Source of the DNA: Leyella stercorea
GTDB taxonomy: Bacteria > Bacteroidota > Bacteroidia > Bacteroidales > Bacteroidaceae
DNA: 47,105 bases
Assembly (NCBI RefSeq): GCF_019052365.1
Contig: NZ_JAHQUY010000016.1
Span: 1-47,105 of the forward strand
Reading direction: 5' to 3'
Each line of letters opens with the position of its first letter. The stretch's first letter is position 1. The notes under the pieces are model-generated. The model was given only the letters and a program-made list of their open reading frames with translations, made no database searches and was not told the DNA's origin. Made by a program: the position numbers and the translations under genes. This document shows positions 40,701-44,750 of this stretch, one piece after another.

Positions 40701-41877
40701 CCATGCTGCCAGCACCGGGATTGAGCATAAGGTCTTTCATGAAGTCAAGTGAATTTGCAGTCATACCACCAGCCCTTGCCCATGCACCATAATCTCCGCC
40801 ATACATACCCTGCACGGCATTGTCCGTGGCAAAATTCTTCAGAACGGCCTCGGCTGTCTGCTCTTCTCTTGTCAGAGGCTTACCTGCCGCACGTTTTCTG
40901 TTGATGCTGTCAATATGCTTAGAGGCACGCGTCAGGGCGGTTGCGTCACGCATCTCACTCATACCATCAGTAAAGGTATAGCCGTTCAGTGCCGTTGTGC
41001 CGAGCGAATGCCAGAAACTGTTCATCTGGTTGTTCTTCTTGTCCTCCAACAACTGGATGGTCTGATGGTTCTTTCGGGCTGCGGCCATGAGTTGCAGGTA
41101 CTCGTCATCGTTGTCATATTTCGACATACGAGCCTCCAGCTCACCAGCTGGACCTGCACCGGGTGTCATGGCTGCTGCCGACTCACGCATGAAGTCGTTG
41201 AAACGCTGGTTAGGGCGTTCATCAATCTCCTTCATGCGCTTTTTCATGGCCTCGTCCAATCTGTCACGCTCAGCATAAGCATCACGCAACTGACCACTTA
41301 CGCTCATGCTATCCTTGTACGCGTCGATGGTATTCTGCTCCAAATCAGCCGCACCACGATCTGTGAATTCGTTGCCACTTTCCGTGATATAGGTCTGCTC
41401 CATCTTGCCCGACTTGGGGTTGTACTGTGGTTTCTTGGCTACGACCTTGGTATTTTGTCCCAAGCGCACACCACTGTTCTTATCTCCAATGGTGACGCGC
41501 GGCACTCTCAGCCCAGCGTTGGCTCTTGCATAGTCCATGCGGTTCTGCGTACGCTGGATCGAGGCATTTGTCTCGGCCATCATGTTGCCTACATTTGCCA
41601 GCACCTTCTGGCGGTAAGCCTCAGTGATGGGCGTTCCCTTGGGTTTGGCTGGAGTTGACTTTGCAGGAGCAGGTGCCACCTGCATCTTCTTCATGAACTC
41701 CTCATACGAGGAGCCAATCCGCGCACCATTTGCAGAAAGCAAGTCATACACCTTCTTGCGGTTCTCGTAATGGTCATTCCCCGTGAACCCCTTCAGGAAA
41801 GTTTTATAGTCCTGCTTATACCCACCCTGTTGCAGGGTAGCATACACTTTTTTGAGTTTACTATTGTCTAATGGCAT
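22771..41877 (-). CDS. 6368-aa polyvalent phage protein (probably ejected)
   Basis: A single uninterrupted 19.1-kb gene. In order: short N-terminal repeat-like region (1-65); Gly/Ala-rich hydrophobic stretches about 380-620; ParB/DdrB-like domain about 1319-1746 (VIVSKDGVVLSGNNRTM near 1425); inorganic-pyrophosphatase-like domain about 1900-2045 (GAVGVDGDHIDVFLS near 1955); DarB-type N6-adenine methylase about 2862-3130 (ILEGSAGIGNIL near 2971, ITNVPF near 3035); SNF2-like helicase about 3640-4230 (HEVGTGKT near 3675, DEAHEYKHLG near 3872, GTPISNT near 3924, LGTGVN near 4177, QRNGRILRQG near 4209); ART-like YRNVQAFEDD near 4588; zincin peptidase HEVVGHDGLR near 4941; MuF-C-like domain about 5160-5330; LPD38-like C-terminus with one membrane helix near 6027. 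These domain types are known from polyvalent proteins of phages and conjugative elements, which enter cells with DNA. The gene lies between two small ejection-type proteins and the portal. Injection and anti-restriction roles are inferred. Confidence 0.88.
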   Translation of the reverse strand: MPLDNSKLKKVYATLQQGGYKQDYKTFLKGFTGNDHYENRKKVYDLLSANGARIGSSYEEFMKKMQVAPAPAKSTPAKPKGTPITEAYRQKVLANVGNMMAETNASIQRTQNRMDYARANAGLRVPRVTIGDKNSGVRLGQNTKVVAKKPQYNPKSGKMEQTYITESGNEFTDRGAADLEQNTIDAYKDSMSVSGQLRDAYAERDRLDEAMKKRMKEIDERPNQRFNDFMRESAAAMTPGAGPAGELEARMSKYDNDDEYLQLMAAARKNHQTIQLLEDKKNNQMNSFWHSLGTTALNGYTFTDGMSEMRDATALTRASKHIDSINRKRAAGKPLTREEQTAEAVLKNFATDNAVQGMYGGDYGAWARAGGMTANSLDFMKDLMLNPGAGSMAKGIMRGTAKGMAKGLAKVTGKEAAQLWKNNVVRRTLKATGVLIGAHTAGAYVSNTTGIGRTAATMGTLASGKVGVDDNGNYMVENAMGLLPAFAEAERQQARENGSEMFGEFIPGVGGMVKKGLEKIGLSKLSGAMTNIGNKEWYKQYSRLLESGGYNGLPGEALEEYEGSLFDALTGHAGDAWDDMTNLQNHVDIWLGCATMGALLGSVPMMMHGHHTALYYRYKHNTDKADNLASFRMTAERWAPLHDKIDNTDNSKMADVVTGIINNPDLHPEEKKAALNYVRNLTMMRGYNIAQVNNASDDEEQRPEVQSVNDNYSKGYDTTEPQAMNDAKNLLDMKREQVAKEHGIENVDEVDALIGDDPLRYIEEQKQLGNTDKLQSVIDYANAKSAYDGMVQRVQDDIDSRIEETNATVDSRVNRHDGMIHPASLKLQNEDGTDKKVYIVSGNVVMFDDGKGVDREKSDNTIVIRDVETGEMKVIPPDLIRGLDAAVDPEEEKARAREAIIEEMSQTAANNVDGVVSFNEGDTYTLTDENGEQTQVTLVANEQGLVDNGDGTVNVTVDGQNVVPMSMEDIQGGVDATNMARTVQAEQERQANGENVPNSDESVQNDGENVQETPDGVEYGVNDTFTFIDGEGATIHGEVQGISDDGVEIRTDEPLNGKRVQVIPVEEFENNVESINDADGNQVWAREYAEDAAATEEVSDSTEPLDHDLVAPATPTTEELVQMARGGNELAQHQLEAQGVEWEEPAKMQQTSLSRVPINEETGEPMFEKADRETALDALNEVTGGNDENTTAIVRAQVEQATKALEALKKKEPTKKTPSLKGSPMAMVKAQQEAEANYNTAMEDYNAQVAAAEENLNAWSRINSLMNDRKRAIREQQEAERKAREEKLHAEAVARLEEDKRIAAEKAAEQEAVGTHAVNPKIKAKWDGATKVEGNPNAITLADGSTIRGHYVLTEAGAATASHDVNNAYEPTEGFPVDENGESVNDRDYKRDKDAQRIVRDMADSYDSRALQTPVIVSKDGVVLSGNNRTMSGEIAAKNGTDKAYVDHLREFGAMFGFTPEQIDGMQHPRVVFVPDEELPYDASTFARFNAEQQKKQSKPEHAVKLGKIVPDNVFTSITNDISRFDRMSDYYADDRSVASAISQLLDAGVINEMQLPELRTGNALSAAGKELIENTLIGKVFQTSPDAVRQIISTPTLRQSVVMGLNEIANNRTLAKSGYDLSKELAAAVDLVSRAKSDSPEIYKEGMPVSPYGRQQGLFDDEYGDSRVTDGVTLLLADLLNSGKPSDLRKVLSTYNNEAASPAAGQIDMFSGDVTSKEEILKNVIEYFRNATPKEQQALIDAAVAERKRRAEAAEPAGGDEASEQATVVAESDAEPQQPVVASEEPVKGNEPDADALAKEAEEKLSERITDTEDEWTEPSEYGEIYKHRMFVDGKEVIKVDAPDKSKNYPGTYYEIDGKQFGDLYEVANYIDGNEQPLSAKIEAASAEVNTDPTEAQKEAGNYKKGHVQVGTFDITIEQPQGSVRKGTDADGKQWESKMNNTYGYIRGAVGVDGDHIDVFLSNDIDGWNGRKVFVVDQYNPDGSFDEHKVMLGFNDQDEAKGDYLANYEQGWENGRRIDITGVNLEDFEKWIESSKRKTKPFGEYSSVKKDVVEINTPEETGYSITPSTYTNKKGKTSDVSLLTFDHDLTADQERAVKEFAKERTGEGRFAPARGWKDRESGGWMFRSEEDARKAAEMVGNEEAVADNQPMTAQELRDAVEPKKLTTSKKTASKKPANRVESVPTEEPIEPEKPKYEVSDEEMNGLMNDIRDILGIGDDEGDAGFKFRDPDELTVEQRQKLMSVGQRLAMAMVERGNESFGNYASMMVKALGDKVRPWLKAFYGGLEYVPGYDKYALTPYEEVKAFDVENFDKPTKDVMAQANMIVEEGKAQVAAEKANNELKATRNEQRKETEKQTAANTDAVAAEAKSVASEATALAETSSDEQALTGAAERVDETLDKVNEQLALLGYYEADEVEKDYNEAYGYMRNAEKKAVKDAANLASQLISDLNLSHYEASHSKQTDKKGNRKKKPLAVSNISPIGGDVSIHLPLEEGRELYLTIGVEPRAAKGVDGFGGSDLEVTHIMFRVDHPEGTGNDRYGRNVFVDSNVTYSDLLKQVQREAYKYLIGSGVTNEGEYAAGDKVQYSTDGGRTWTDAVVVQPNDEGGIRIDTGLAPVMWVNAHPDQLRHKPSESAEPKHEAVGDFYEDGINEDAVAALPEDTAIQLHVVDILNPGMTDHSMKSKIESLNTLLPKISDKKLSELDKEYGDDKDMGTHIKAEVARRAKDGGVQPTSSEKPADKPKPASKKNATKKVKPEQPVGDLFAGLFDNTSDNGLQGNDEAVRTETVPADNSGQQQGLRESQGSPRKTAAQEGGRPDGGRGGQSTGKDRAVSAGLHGLTEPKNTRNNHSERGADHAPTSVNGRIEANIKAIELAHELLESGETATPEQMGVLRQFSGWGGLGAAFSDGGYDWKQRERNKKIRELLGEEAYEQAVMSANSAYYTPAYVVDTLWDIANQLGFKGGNILEGSAGIGNILGQMPTTVSERSNIHAIEIDGTSGGILSLLYPDAKVEIQGFEQTRIPNGSVDLAITNVPFVTGLRVNDTTGDSDLSKKFHNIHDFCIAKNVRKLSEGGLGIFISSNGTLDNSKALRDWVVNEGGSDFIGAFRMNNKTFGGTTVTSDIIVIRKRVNGQKSAQAIDVSSISGERTAEYEEPGARKAKQLSMDYNKYFIEHPDHMAGEMRFAFEEGDTFRPTSKGLYPVSGKDQGKMLVDFVKSFTEEDSSKATTTDHHDVSLVLDASADGKKLGEMYMKDDQIVLASFGGYYPLEVNDKKIKGHTKQECFTAYAAIKSALADVMQYQTENESDAGLKPLIAKLNKAYDAFVNTYGHFNKNNQLAWLRNDVDYPNVFSLETYKEQGDGKGGVVKTYDKADVMKGRVVEKESEPHPENVKDGVVVSMFKNGRIDVPYIASQLGKSEAEVKREIIDSGLGFEDPTTRQMEVSYQYLSGNVREKLKQAEANNENGEYSKNIKALHDVVPMNIPAHLIDFTLGSSWLDPKLYDEYVKERTDIDVHFTAAGGTWFMKAPTYGVNVEKNRAMGIVSEMLKKTIMGHELISAAIQNKSIIVSRTEKHYDGTTEAITDREATAACAAKIDEIRQDFKDWARGKMQSDADLSARMEQEYNDRFNNYVPMSIPDDFVPEYFGGATHKFKMRSHQGKAIVRGTMQPLLLAHEVGTGKTFTLISTAMEMRRLGTARKPMIVVQNATVGQFAASAKELYPNAKILTLEDNDRNAEGRKNFYAKIKYNDWDMIVVPQSTFEFIPDSDERQMQFVQDKIDEKMLVLEQMREADSSGRDPITRRAEKELADLQAEMAALSEGISKKRTANNEKKKAVAKQNAAVKAQEMLDRRTDDVENFDDMGIDALLIDEAHEYKHLGFATAMQRGVKGVDPSYSKKSQGVYLKTQAILEKNNGRNVIFATGTPISNTAAEIWTFMRYLMPKDTMKEYGIYYFDDFVRNFGNIQQMPEFNTSGKFKEVNRFAGYVNLPELVRIWSGVADTVLTKDQTELVKKIPEMEGGKAQDIYLPQTRALRSVMKYVREELERFDKMSGKEKKENSSIPLTMYGIAQGAAVDARLVEMHAEDDPRSKTNEAVRQTLRSLKETDDYKGTVAIFADHYQNKRSGFNLYEDIKKKLIQQGVPESEVIVMKPGMTIKKKLEIFDKVNRGAVRVILGSTATLGTGVNIQERLHTLIHLDAPNRPMDYTQRNGRILRQGNLHKQWNKPVRVLRFGVEDSLDVTAYQRLKTKGAIADSVMEGDRLMQDSMNNRVLEEEEDVFGDTVAQLSGSEYALLKNNAEKNVRKYESRKKQWEADQTYIHNAKPKLEGQIKAAEQRAEEANAQLLAVQKAFPDGKFTEITVGKLKFASVDAMADFIKEHNKKILDAVKAMKENPGNNVQTNALTLSLGGYDFVVKTEMLRETVNNGGLLFAEIHRRMSYSCPELGLNNVPVKQSLLRNAVEDITENVITGRDFAERFDIATRMVQHGKSELEQLKQREGKPFEFGKELEEAKRQFEEYSEAMKVEMAEKEKKYAEMDASVDAATDVVVDDEDESAEDKTKFRLLDADDPKAMELESLPESELVPVYRNVQAFEDDALGSPMAFTDAETGERRTLEGRRWNYSAPPKVELTEEQQRKLDELNKNGYIMVDGKKSTELQINDGLKFVKPKTKEAQLQYFLKKNPEDKGLWAAYDPYDHAIETPLNTQFGEAYKRPNLVVVRSLIPKSEIDEPFHADYALLPTGAHQWNNGRTLYLSRWSKIDKVLTREEEAKLIDEYWKKHPGKREELKTHRDYNRFVPQVRRELEKMGYRFELDGKELTPEESLALDKQNWESRDVIPGREGHTPFVSNEDIARINAKMAGKWVGEPKEAMESAMSERVTELSERLHTPVRIIRTEEEVAALPSVRQRRMKGSFNPMTGEVTIVVPNNANMADVENTFVHEVVGHDGLRVLFPDEAKLNNALDELYRVSKDEIRGTIDRMAQKMYDAEVDRIREKKRKEHVANGEDANASYYADMAAAHAEAGKKREQFKRDATEEYGADLAGRIGEKGFEKMSAEELTFWGKLKAMLQKALQKLLDGLKIPGKRKWGDKDWAFVLHEAYKRKKNGGKPTVFDAADTEVMRRKTGFGDTKFSDGKREQQTANERFNNELTRYQNGEMDKNEMLHLGRPQGVMRTFLPNLPIVMRQRVIKKGSEKKHEVDVSAIMNMPQHLSSPIFVFQRSEDTIGVLTDMRDRNGKNVCVAIELKRQIQQGAEYLEVNDVRSFHGREFKNIVEPIANNKTLKWVDKEKGLAYLSSASQPVQQEIDKQVLDTATKVVKDFVNPKVSDENVADEGIMFRDGDSVEYNKAMARDIYEQRVSRGMYQMQEALQDSMLGLKEAMDAILKAEGNGKTYIEDVAGYENAYLGENRLSSVNQAECTAFAQTLFKPMLEEVAKLAKTADERAELTDYMMAKHGLERNEVMARRAAEKDARSEFFAEVLAAQQAVDNDPLDQDAIDAFEDVKQRMQDREEELYLINRERDYAGLTALTGMDNVLDAETEAQQMVSDYERDHWVDGLWDKVNAVTKATLQKTYESGLINKATYDDISGMYGNYIPLRGFDDKTSDEAYAYLTDKHSAFNAPIKTAKGRKSKADDPFANMEAMAESAIMQGNRNTLVKQKFLNFALNHPSDLVSVSDLWLWHNDVADEWQPINSGDLQGTERIEEDDSPAEVERKMRDFEYAMQQAAKNDPAHFRKQKDNPAIPYRVVESRDLRQHQVLVKRNGRDIILTINGNPRAAQALNGQTNPDNDVSGAIGAIMRLGETINRQLSAFYTTRNPDFVVSNFMRDMMYANTMVWVKESPNYAWRFHKNVAKVNPAKMKVLLAKLRNGTLDLNDETEKMFHLFMMNGGETGYANIRDIEQRKNDIKRELKKSNGQMPIRKAWDLLGERLDEYNRAVENCARFAAFMTSRQLGRTIDRSVYDAKEISVNFNKKGSGAKFWKTNGQTGIGNVAAFTSGLGRSFYVFWNAALQGSTNFGRQFKRHPKKAIAGAAAMFLLGALMASIGGGDGDDDKDDKNDYFNLPEYVRRSNVVFRLPGMDKSWISMPLPVEYRAMYGMGELMVSAMNGKEHYTAGELAHQMASQVSQMLPIDIMEGSGGFKAFVPSAIKPIAEVIGNESWTGMPIYKDTPFNKDMPEWTKAYKSANKYLVGLSKALNEATGGDAYTSGKIDINPAQVEYLLNGIFGGVSSTIDRLTKMGETVIGDREYDPRSFLLLNRLVKNGDERTEYRAVNNEYFRIKEESEKLRTRLNHYENDTADGVFDYAEKIAWLNNSPEYRILETYEDYSGDIDDINEELKAAASDEERKGLEAELNEKKKELVDAVNNIRNGKQQ
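33357..33554 (-). CDS. possible gene nested out of frame in the giant gene
   Basis: A 65-codon ORF starting at the ATG at 33554 (MDYKEMMKRYAPKQCQPTIV and on to GLCPLDFMD). It is in a different frame of the same strand as the giant gene; an ATG at 33593 would add 13 less protein-like residues. Its composition is that of a normal charged helical protein (KDYEKAKEALAKQLHKKVED, then LTEDEEDKALAKIG). In the same stretch the giant frame (residues about 2762-2841) is Gly/Gln/Arg/Ser-rich and low in hydrophobic residues, as an overprinted linker would be. The ORF has its own stop. The function is unknown. Selection on this frame needs to be tested. Confidence 0.45.
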   Translation of the reverse strand: MDYKEMMKRYAPKQCQPTIVDNSKDYEKAKEALAKQLHKKVEDLTEDEEDKALAKIGLCPLDFMD

Positions 41878-41895
41878 AATGATTTCTGTTTTGCG

Positions 41896-43098
41896 TTATA
41901 TTGTCAGTCCTGAAGCCCAATTGCCTCCTCGCTTGCCACCACTCGGCTTTGCAGCTGGTTTCGCCGGTGGCTTCGTTGCCGCAGGCTTCTTCCTAATTCC
42001 GGGGTAGAACACCTTCTTTGATGTGGTCTTCTTGGTCTTCTTCTTGCCCGTAACTTTGCCACGACGCAACACATCGCTGTCTGTGCTGTCCGTAGTGTTC
42101 ACAGTTACACTGTCAAGTGTTCCATGCTGGCGAGCCTTGGTAATAGCTTCGTTTTCGGTCTTGGCATAATGCATGTTTCCGTTCTCGTCCCACCACTGGA
42201 AACGTCCCCGGGTATTGGTTTTGTGCTCATTTGCTGAAGCGTAATGGTCTGCAGCTGAAGCATGGCTTGCTTCGGCCGATGCCGCCGCTGCCTTGCCTCG
42301 GTTTCTCTCCGTGTTTACCTTTTCCTTATAGAGGTCTGGAGCATTTTCCGCTTCTGCCTCAGCGGTAATAGCCTCCTGCTCGGCTTTAGTGGCCTTACCA
42401 GCTTGCTCACGCTGCTTGTCGGGCTGCAATGCCGCAAGCCATCCGTGCTCCTCTTGCTCACGCTGTGCCTTCTCCCTTGCCAATCTCAGTGCCTCCTGCT
42501 GTGCTTCCATTTCTCGCAAGGTCTTGGCACGCTCATTCTGTGCGTCACCGATTTTGAGTGAATACTGGAGGTATTTGTCCGCGTTGGCTTGTCGTTCAGC
42601 TTTCAGCTTCTCCAGTTTCTCCTGCAATGGCGTGAGCTGGCTTGCCTCCTTGTGGTCATACATGTTAGGAGCACCGCGAGTAGTGAAGAAAAGGTTGCTC
42701 AACGCTTGCAGACCGTCGCTGACAGCTGAAACAATCTTCGCTGACTTCTCCCTACGTTCTCTCTTCTTGCGTTCCTCCTCAGTTTCCGGCTTCACGCGGT
42801 TAGCGGCTTCCTGCAAGGCTGCTATCTGCTGATCGTAGCCCATCGTGTCGTTGTGTGGCGACACACCGGCTGGCTTGTCGGCAGGTGGTGCCACATCTGT
42901 CTTTGGTGGTTCTTTCGACTCCGACGGCTCCGGTGCATTGCCTCCGCTGTTCTGCTCAGTCCATGCCTCCGTCCCTTTCGGTGCTGGCTCTGGCTGTGCA
43001 GGCTGCTCGGCCCAGTCAAGCGAACCTTTAGGTGGGGTATATCCACCATCATTGCCCTGCTCGTACTGTTCCTGCTGTTCTTCTGTCCAATTGCTCAT
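41896..43098 (-). CDS. putative internal virion (ejection) protein
   Basis: A 400-aa protein: Pro/Glu/Gln-rich disordered N-terminus (1-85), then a long helical, coiled-coil-prone charged region about 85-290 (EEERKKRERREKSAKIVSAV; LREMEAQQEALRLAREKAQ; AAAASAEASHASAADHYAS), a short WWDENGNMHYAKTENEA turn near 305-325, and a very basic Lys/Pro/Ala tail. The only moderately hydrophobic patch is AVSDGLQALSNLFF near 115-130. Position between the 165-aa Gly-rich protein and the 6368-aa giant, and the composition, resemble ejection proteins of P22 (gp20) or T7 (gp15). It is separated by 18 bp from the giant start and 11 bp from the upstream gene. Confidence 0.6.
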   Translation of the reverse strand: MSNWTEEQQEQYEQGNDGGYTPPKGSLDWAEQPAQPEPAPKGTEAWTEQNSGGNAPEPSESKEPPKTDVAPPADKPAGVSPHNDTMGYDQQIAALQEAANRVKPETEEERKKRERREKSAKIVSAVSDGLQALSNLFFTTRGAPNMYDHKEASQLTPLQEKLEKLKAERQANADKYLQYSLKIGDAQNERAKTLREMEAQQEALRLAREKAQREQEEHGWLAALQPDKQREQAGKATKAEQEAITAEAEAENAPDLYKEKVNTERNRGKAAAASAEASHASAADHYASANEHKTNTRGRFQWWDENGNMHYAKTENEAITKARQHGTLDSVTVNTTDSTDSDVLRRGKVTGKKKTKKTTSKKVFYPGIRKKPAATKPPAKPAAKPSGGKRGGNWASGLTI

Positions 43099-43109
43099 GT
43101 CAAATGTTT

Positions 43110-43607
43110 TTAGAAGGCTCCAGCAATCCCTGCACCTGCTTTGGCAACGCCCTGCACGGCTTGACTGATGGCTTGTGCCTTGTTAATCTCCAAATTGTTC
43201 AACGCTTCGTTGATCTGCGAGTCGCGCTGCTGATAGGTCTGCTCAATCTGGTCTTTGCGATTCTCCGCATTGACAGCTATCTGCGACGTTGCATCGGCCA
43301 ATGCTTGTGCGTTCGCGGCCTTGGCTGCTGCTGTGCTCTCGTCAGTACCACCCATCACGGCTTGGGCACCTGCCGCCTGTCGGTTGCGGTTCCTGATGCT
43401 CTCCTCCGTCTGGGTGAGTATGCGCTGAGCGTCCGCCCTCTGCGTCGCATCCTCGTTATAACGACGGTCATACCAGTTCTGGTTGGCCTCCTTCTGTGCT
43501 TGGAGGTTCTTCTTCACTCGTCTCATCGCCTTGCTTGCGCTGATGCCGCCAAAGATGCTGCCGGCTGCTCCGAGTGCGCCTCCTGCTATGCTACCAATTA
43601 GTCCCAT
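43110..43607 (-). CDS. putative small ejection protein
   Basis: A 165-aa protein with a Gly/Ala/Ile-rich hydrophobic N-terminus (MGLIGSIAGGALGAAGSIFG) typical of small podoviral DNA-transfer or ejection proteins such as P22 gp7 or T7 gp14. It is followed by a helical Gln/Asn/Ala-rich body (KKNLQAQKEANQNWYDRRYN; QIEQTYQQRDSQINEALNNL) and a C-terminal GVAKAGAGIAGAF. The ends could insert in the host membrane during DNA entry. It is the first gene of the minus-strand block that leads to the giant protein and portal, and it starts opposite the divergent plus-strand gene at 43715. Confidence 0.62.
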   Translation of the reverse strand: MGLIGSIAGGALGAAGSIFGGISASKAMRRVKKNLQAQKEANQNWYDRRYNEDATQRADAQRILTQTEESIRNRNRQAAGAQAVMGGTDESTAAAKAANAQALADATSQIAVNAENRKDQIEQTYQQRDSQINEALNNLEINKAQAISQAVQGVAKAGAGIAGAF

Positions 43608-43714
43608 ATCGTTTTATGTTTCAAAAGTTATAATTCGTGCGCTAAATTAGTAATGTATCTTTGCTCAGTACTTTTAACTTTTGCGCCAACGGCGCAACAC
43701 AAAACATATTCAAT
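43608..43714. promoter_or_regulatory. divergent promoter region with 7-bp hairpin
   Basis: The plus strand has TATCTTTG at 43656-43663 (TAnnTTTG), about 50 bp before the ATG at 43715. TTGCGCC (43681-43687) and GGCGCAA (43691-43697) form a perfect inverted repeat with a 3-nt spacer in the leader, possibly an operator. On the minus strand, TATAACTTTTG near 43624-43634 is a near match that could drive the ejection-protein operon. Confidence 0.5.
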
Positions 43715-44056
43715 ATGAAGGGAATGAAGACCGGTGGCAGGAAAAAGGGCACACCAAACAAGGAGAACCCGATTAAAGGGTTCATCAAAACACATTCCTT
43801 GGCATACTTCGAACCCAAGGAAATAGTTGGCGACGACGGTAAGAAGCGCACAATGTCAGACTTCGATTGCGACATGATGATGCTTGCGCCTGACGATCGC
43901 GTAAACGCAGAGCTGCGCTTGCTGGAGTTCCATACGCCAAAGATGAAGGCTATCGACGTTGACATGAACGCACACGTCAGCGTACGCACAATCGAAGACA
44001 AGCTGCGCGTCCTTTGTGGCGAGGAAGAAGATGATGACGACGACGAGGACGATTAA
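43715..44056 (+). CDS. phage DNA-binding protein with acidic tail (small-terminase-like)
   Basis: A 113-aa protein from the ATG at 43715; an upstream TTG at 43661 lies in the promoter box and is rejected. The N-terminus MKGMKTGGRKKGTPNKENPI matches the GGRKKGTPNK signature found at the start of many small terminase and related DNA-binding phage proteins. The middle has RLLEFHTPKMKAIDVDMNAHVS, and the C-terminus is a run of Glu and Asp (EEEDDDDDEDD). It is transcribed alone on the plus strand from its own promoter and ends in a clear terminator. It may be the true small terminase or a regulator; the two cannot be told apart by reading. Confidence 0.6.
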   Translation: MKGMKTGGRKKGTPNKENPIKGFIKTHSLAYFEPKEIVGDDGKKRTMSDFDCDMMMLAPDDRVNAELRLLEFHTPKMKAIDVDMNAHVSVRTIEDKLRVLCGEEEDDDDDEDD

Positions 44057-44121
44057 GCCAGTCTCTATTTCATCTACTTTTAGACCGACTCATTTTGTTT
44101 ACTCATAGTTTTTTAGGCTTC

Positions 44122-44150
44122 GACCTGTCCGTGAGGATGGGTCGTTTTTT
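44122..44150 (+). terminator. Rho-independent terminator
   Basis: GACCTGTCC (44122-44130) pairs with GGATGGGTC (44135-44143) over 9 positions including two G-U wobbles, with a GTGA loop and GTTTTTT after it. It ends the transcript of the 43715 gene. Confidence 0.8.
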
Positions 44151-44710
44151 ATTCCCAAACTCTTCAACAAAAACCCCTATGGGGTTATTTCAGAAACCCC
44201 TAAGGGGTTATTAAAAACGCAAAACAAAAACCCCTATGGGGTTATTTATAAAACCCCTTACCCGTTTTTGAAACTGCATGAAAATCAACCGTAAATAAAC
44301 CCCTCGACAACTACATAATTTTTCAAGTAATCATCGACTTAAAACAGAAAACTCCACTGAAACGAATTGTAAAGAACATGCTTAAACCCTAATGAACTAT
44401 GACAAAAAGCGAAAAACATAAAATGCCGTTATTCGTTGATATTTAAGACGTTACAGCGAATAAAAACCCCTATGGGGTTATTTTAGAAACCCCTAAGGGG
44501 TTTTTCAAAAGAAGAAAACTCGAAACAAATAATATCCCCTATGGGGTTTTCCTCGCGCGCGCGTATAGATATAACGAATGTTATATAAACATAAAGGATA
44601 AAGGAATATAGATATATATTATACTCCTTACGTCGTATAATACGACAACAACGACGACAAAAAGACTTCGAGTTTGAAGTTCTTTTTTTACTTTCTGAGA
44701 TACTACAAAA
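44151..44710. repeat. non-coding region with palindrome cluster
   Basis: No credible gene is seen. It holds five perfect 15-bp palindromes of the form AACCCC-TA[T/A]-GGGGTT at 44172-44186, 44195-44209, 44229-44243, 44465-44479 and 44488-44502, a sixth lacking one outer base at 44534-44548, and a degenerate copy at about 44252-44267. The pair at 44172/44195 recurs at 44465/44488 with the same 23-bp spacing inside a near-identical block of about 44 bp. Other items: an alternating CG run (about 44553-44563), a palindrome GTCGTAT-A-ATACGAC at 44632-44646, and a weak plus-strand hairpin with a T tail near 44664-44690. Possible roles are origin, operator array or integrase accessory sites. Confidence 0.7.
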
Positions 44711-44717
44711 TGAAAAT

Positions 44718-44745
44718 GTCCGACCTTGCAATTGCAAAGCCGGAC
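44718..44745 (-). terminator. terminator after the integrase gene
   Basis: The minus strand forms a fully paired hairpin from GTCCGGCTTTGCAA to TTGCAAGGTCGGAC with two G-U wobbles, then ATTTTCATTTTG. On the plus strand those positions become A-C mismatches. It begins a few bases after the integrase stop. Confidence 0.72.
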
Positions 44746-44750
44746 AAAAA

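Noticed and set aside
40915..41658. 247-aa plus-strand ORF inside the giant gene
   Set aside because: Antisense shadow of the giant frame, with repetitive Leu/His/Val composition typical of the reverse strand of coding DNA.
44172..44548. CRISPR array
   Set aside because: The repeats are short palindromes at uneven distances, with no unique spacers of uniform length and no cas genes.
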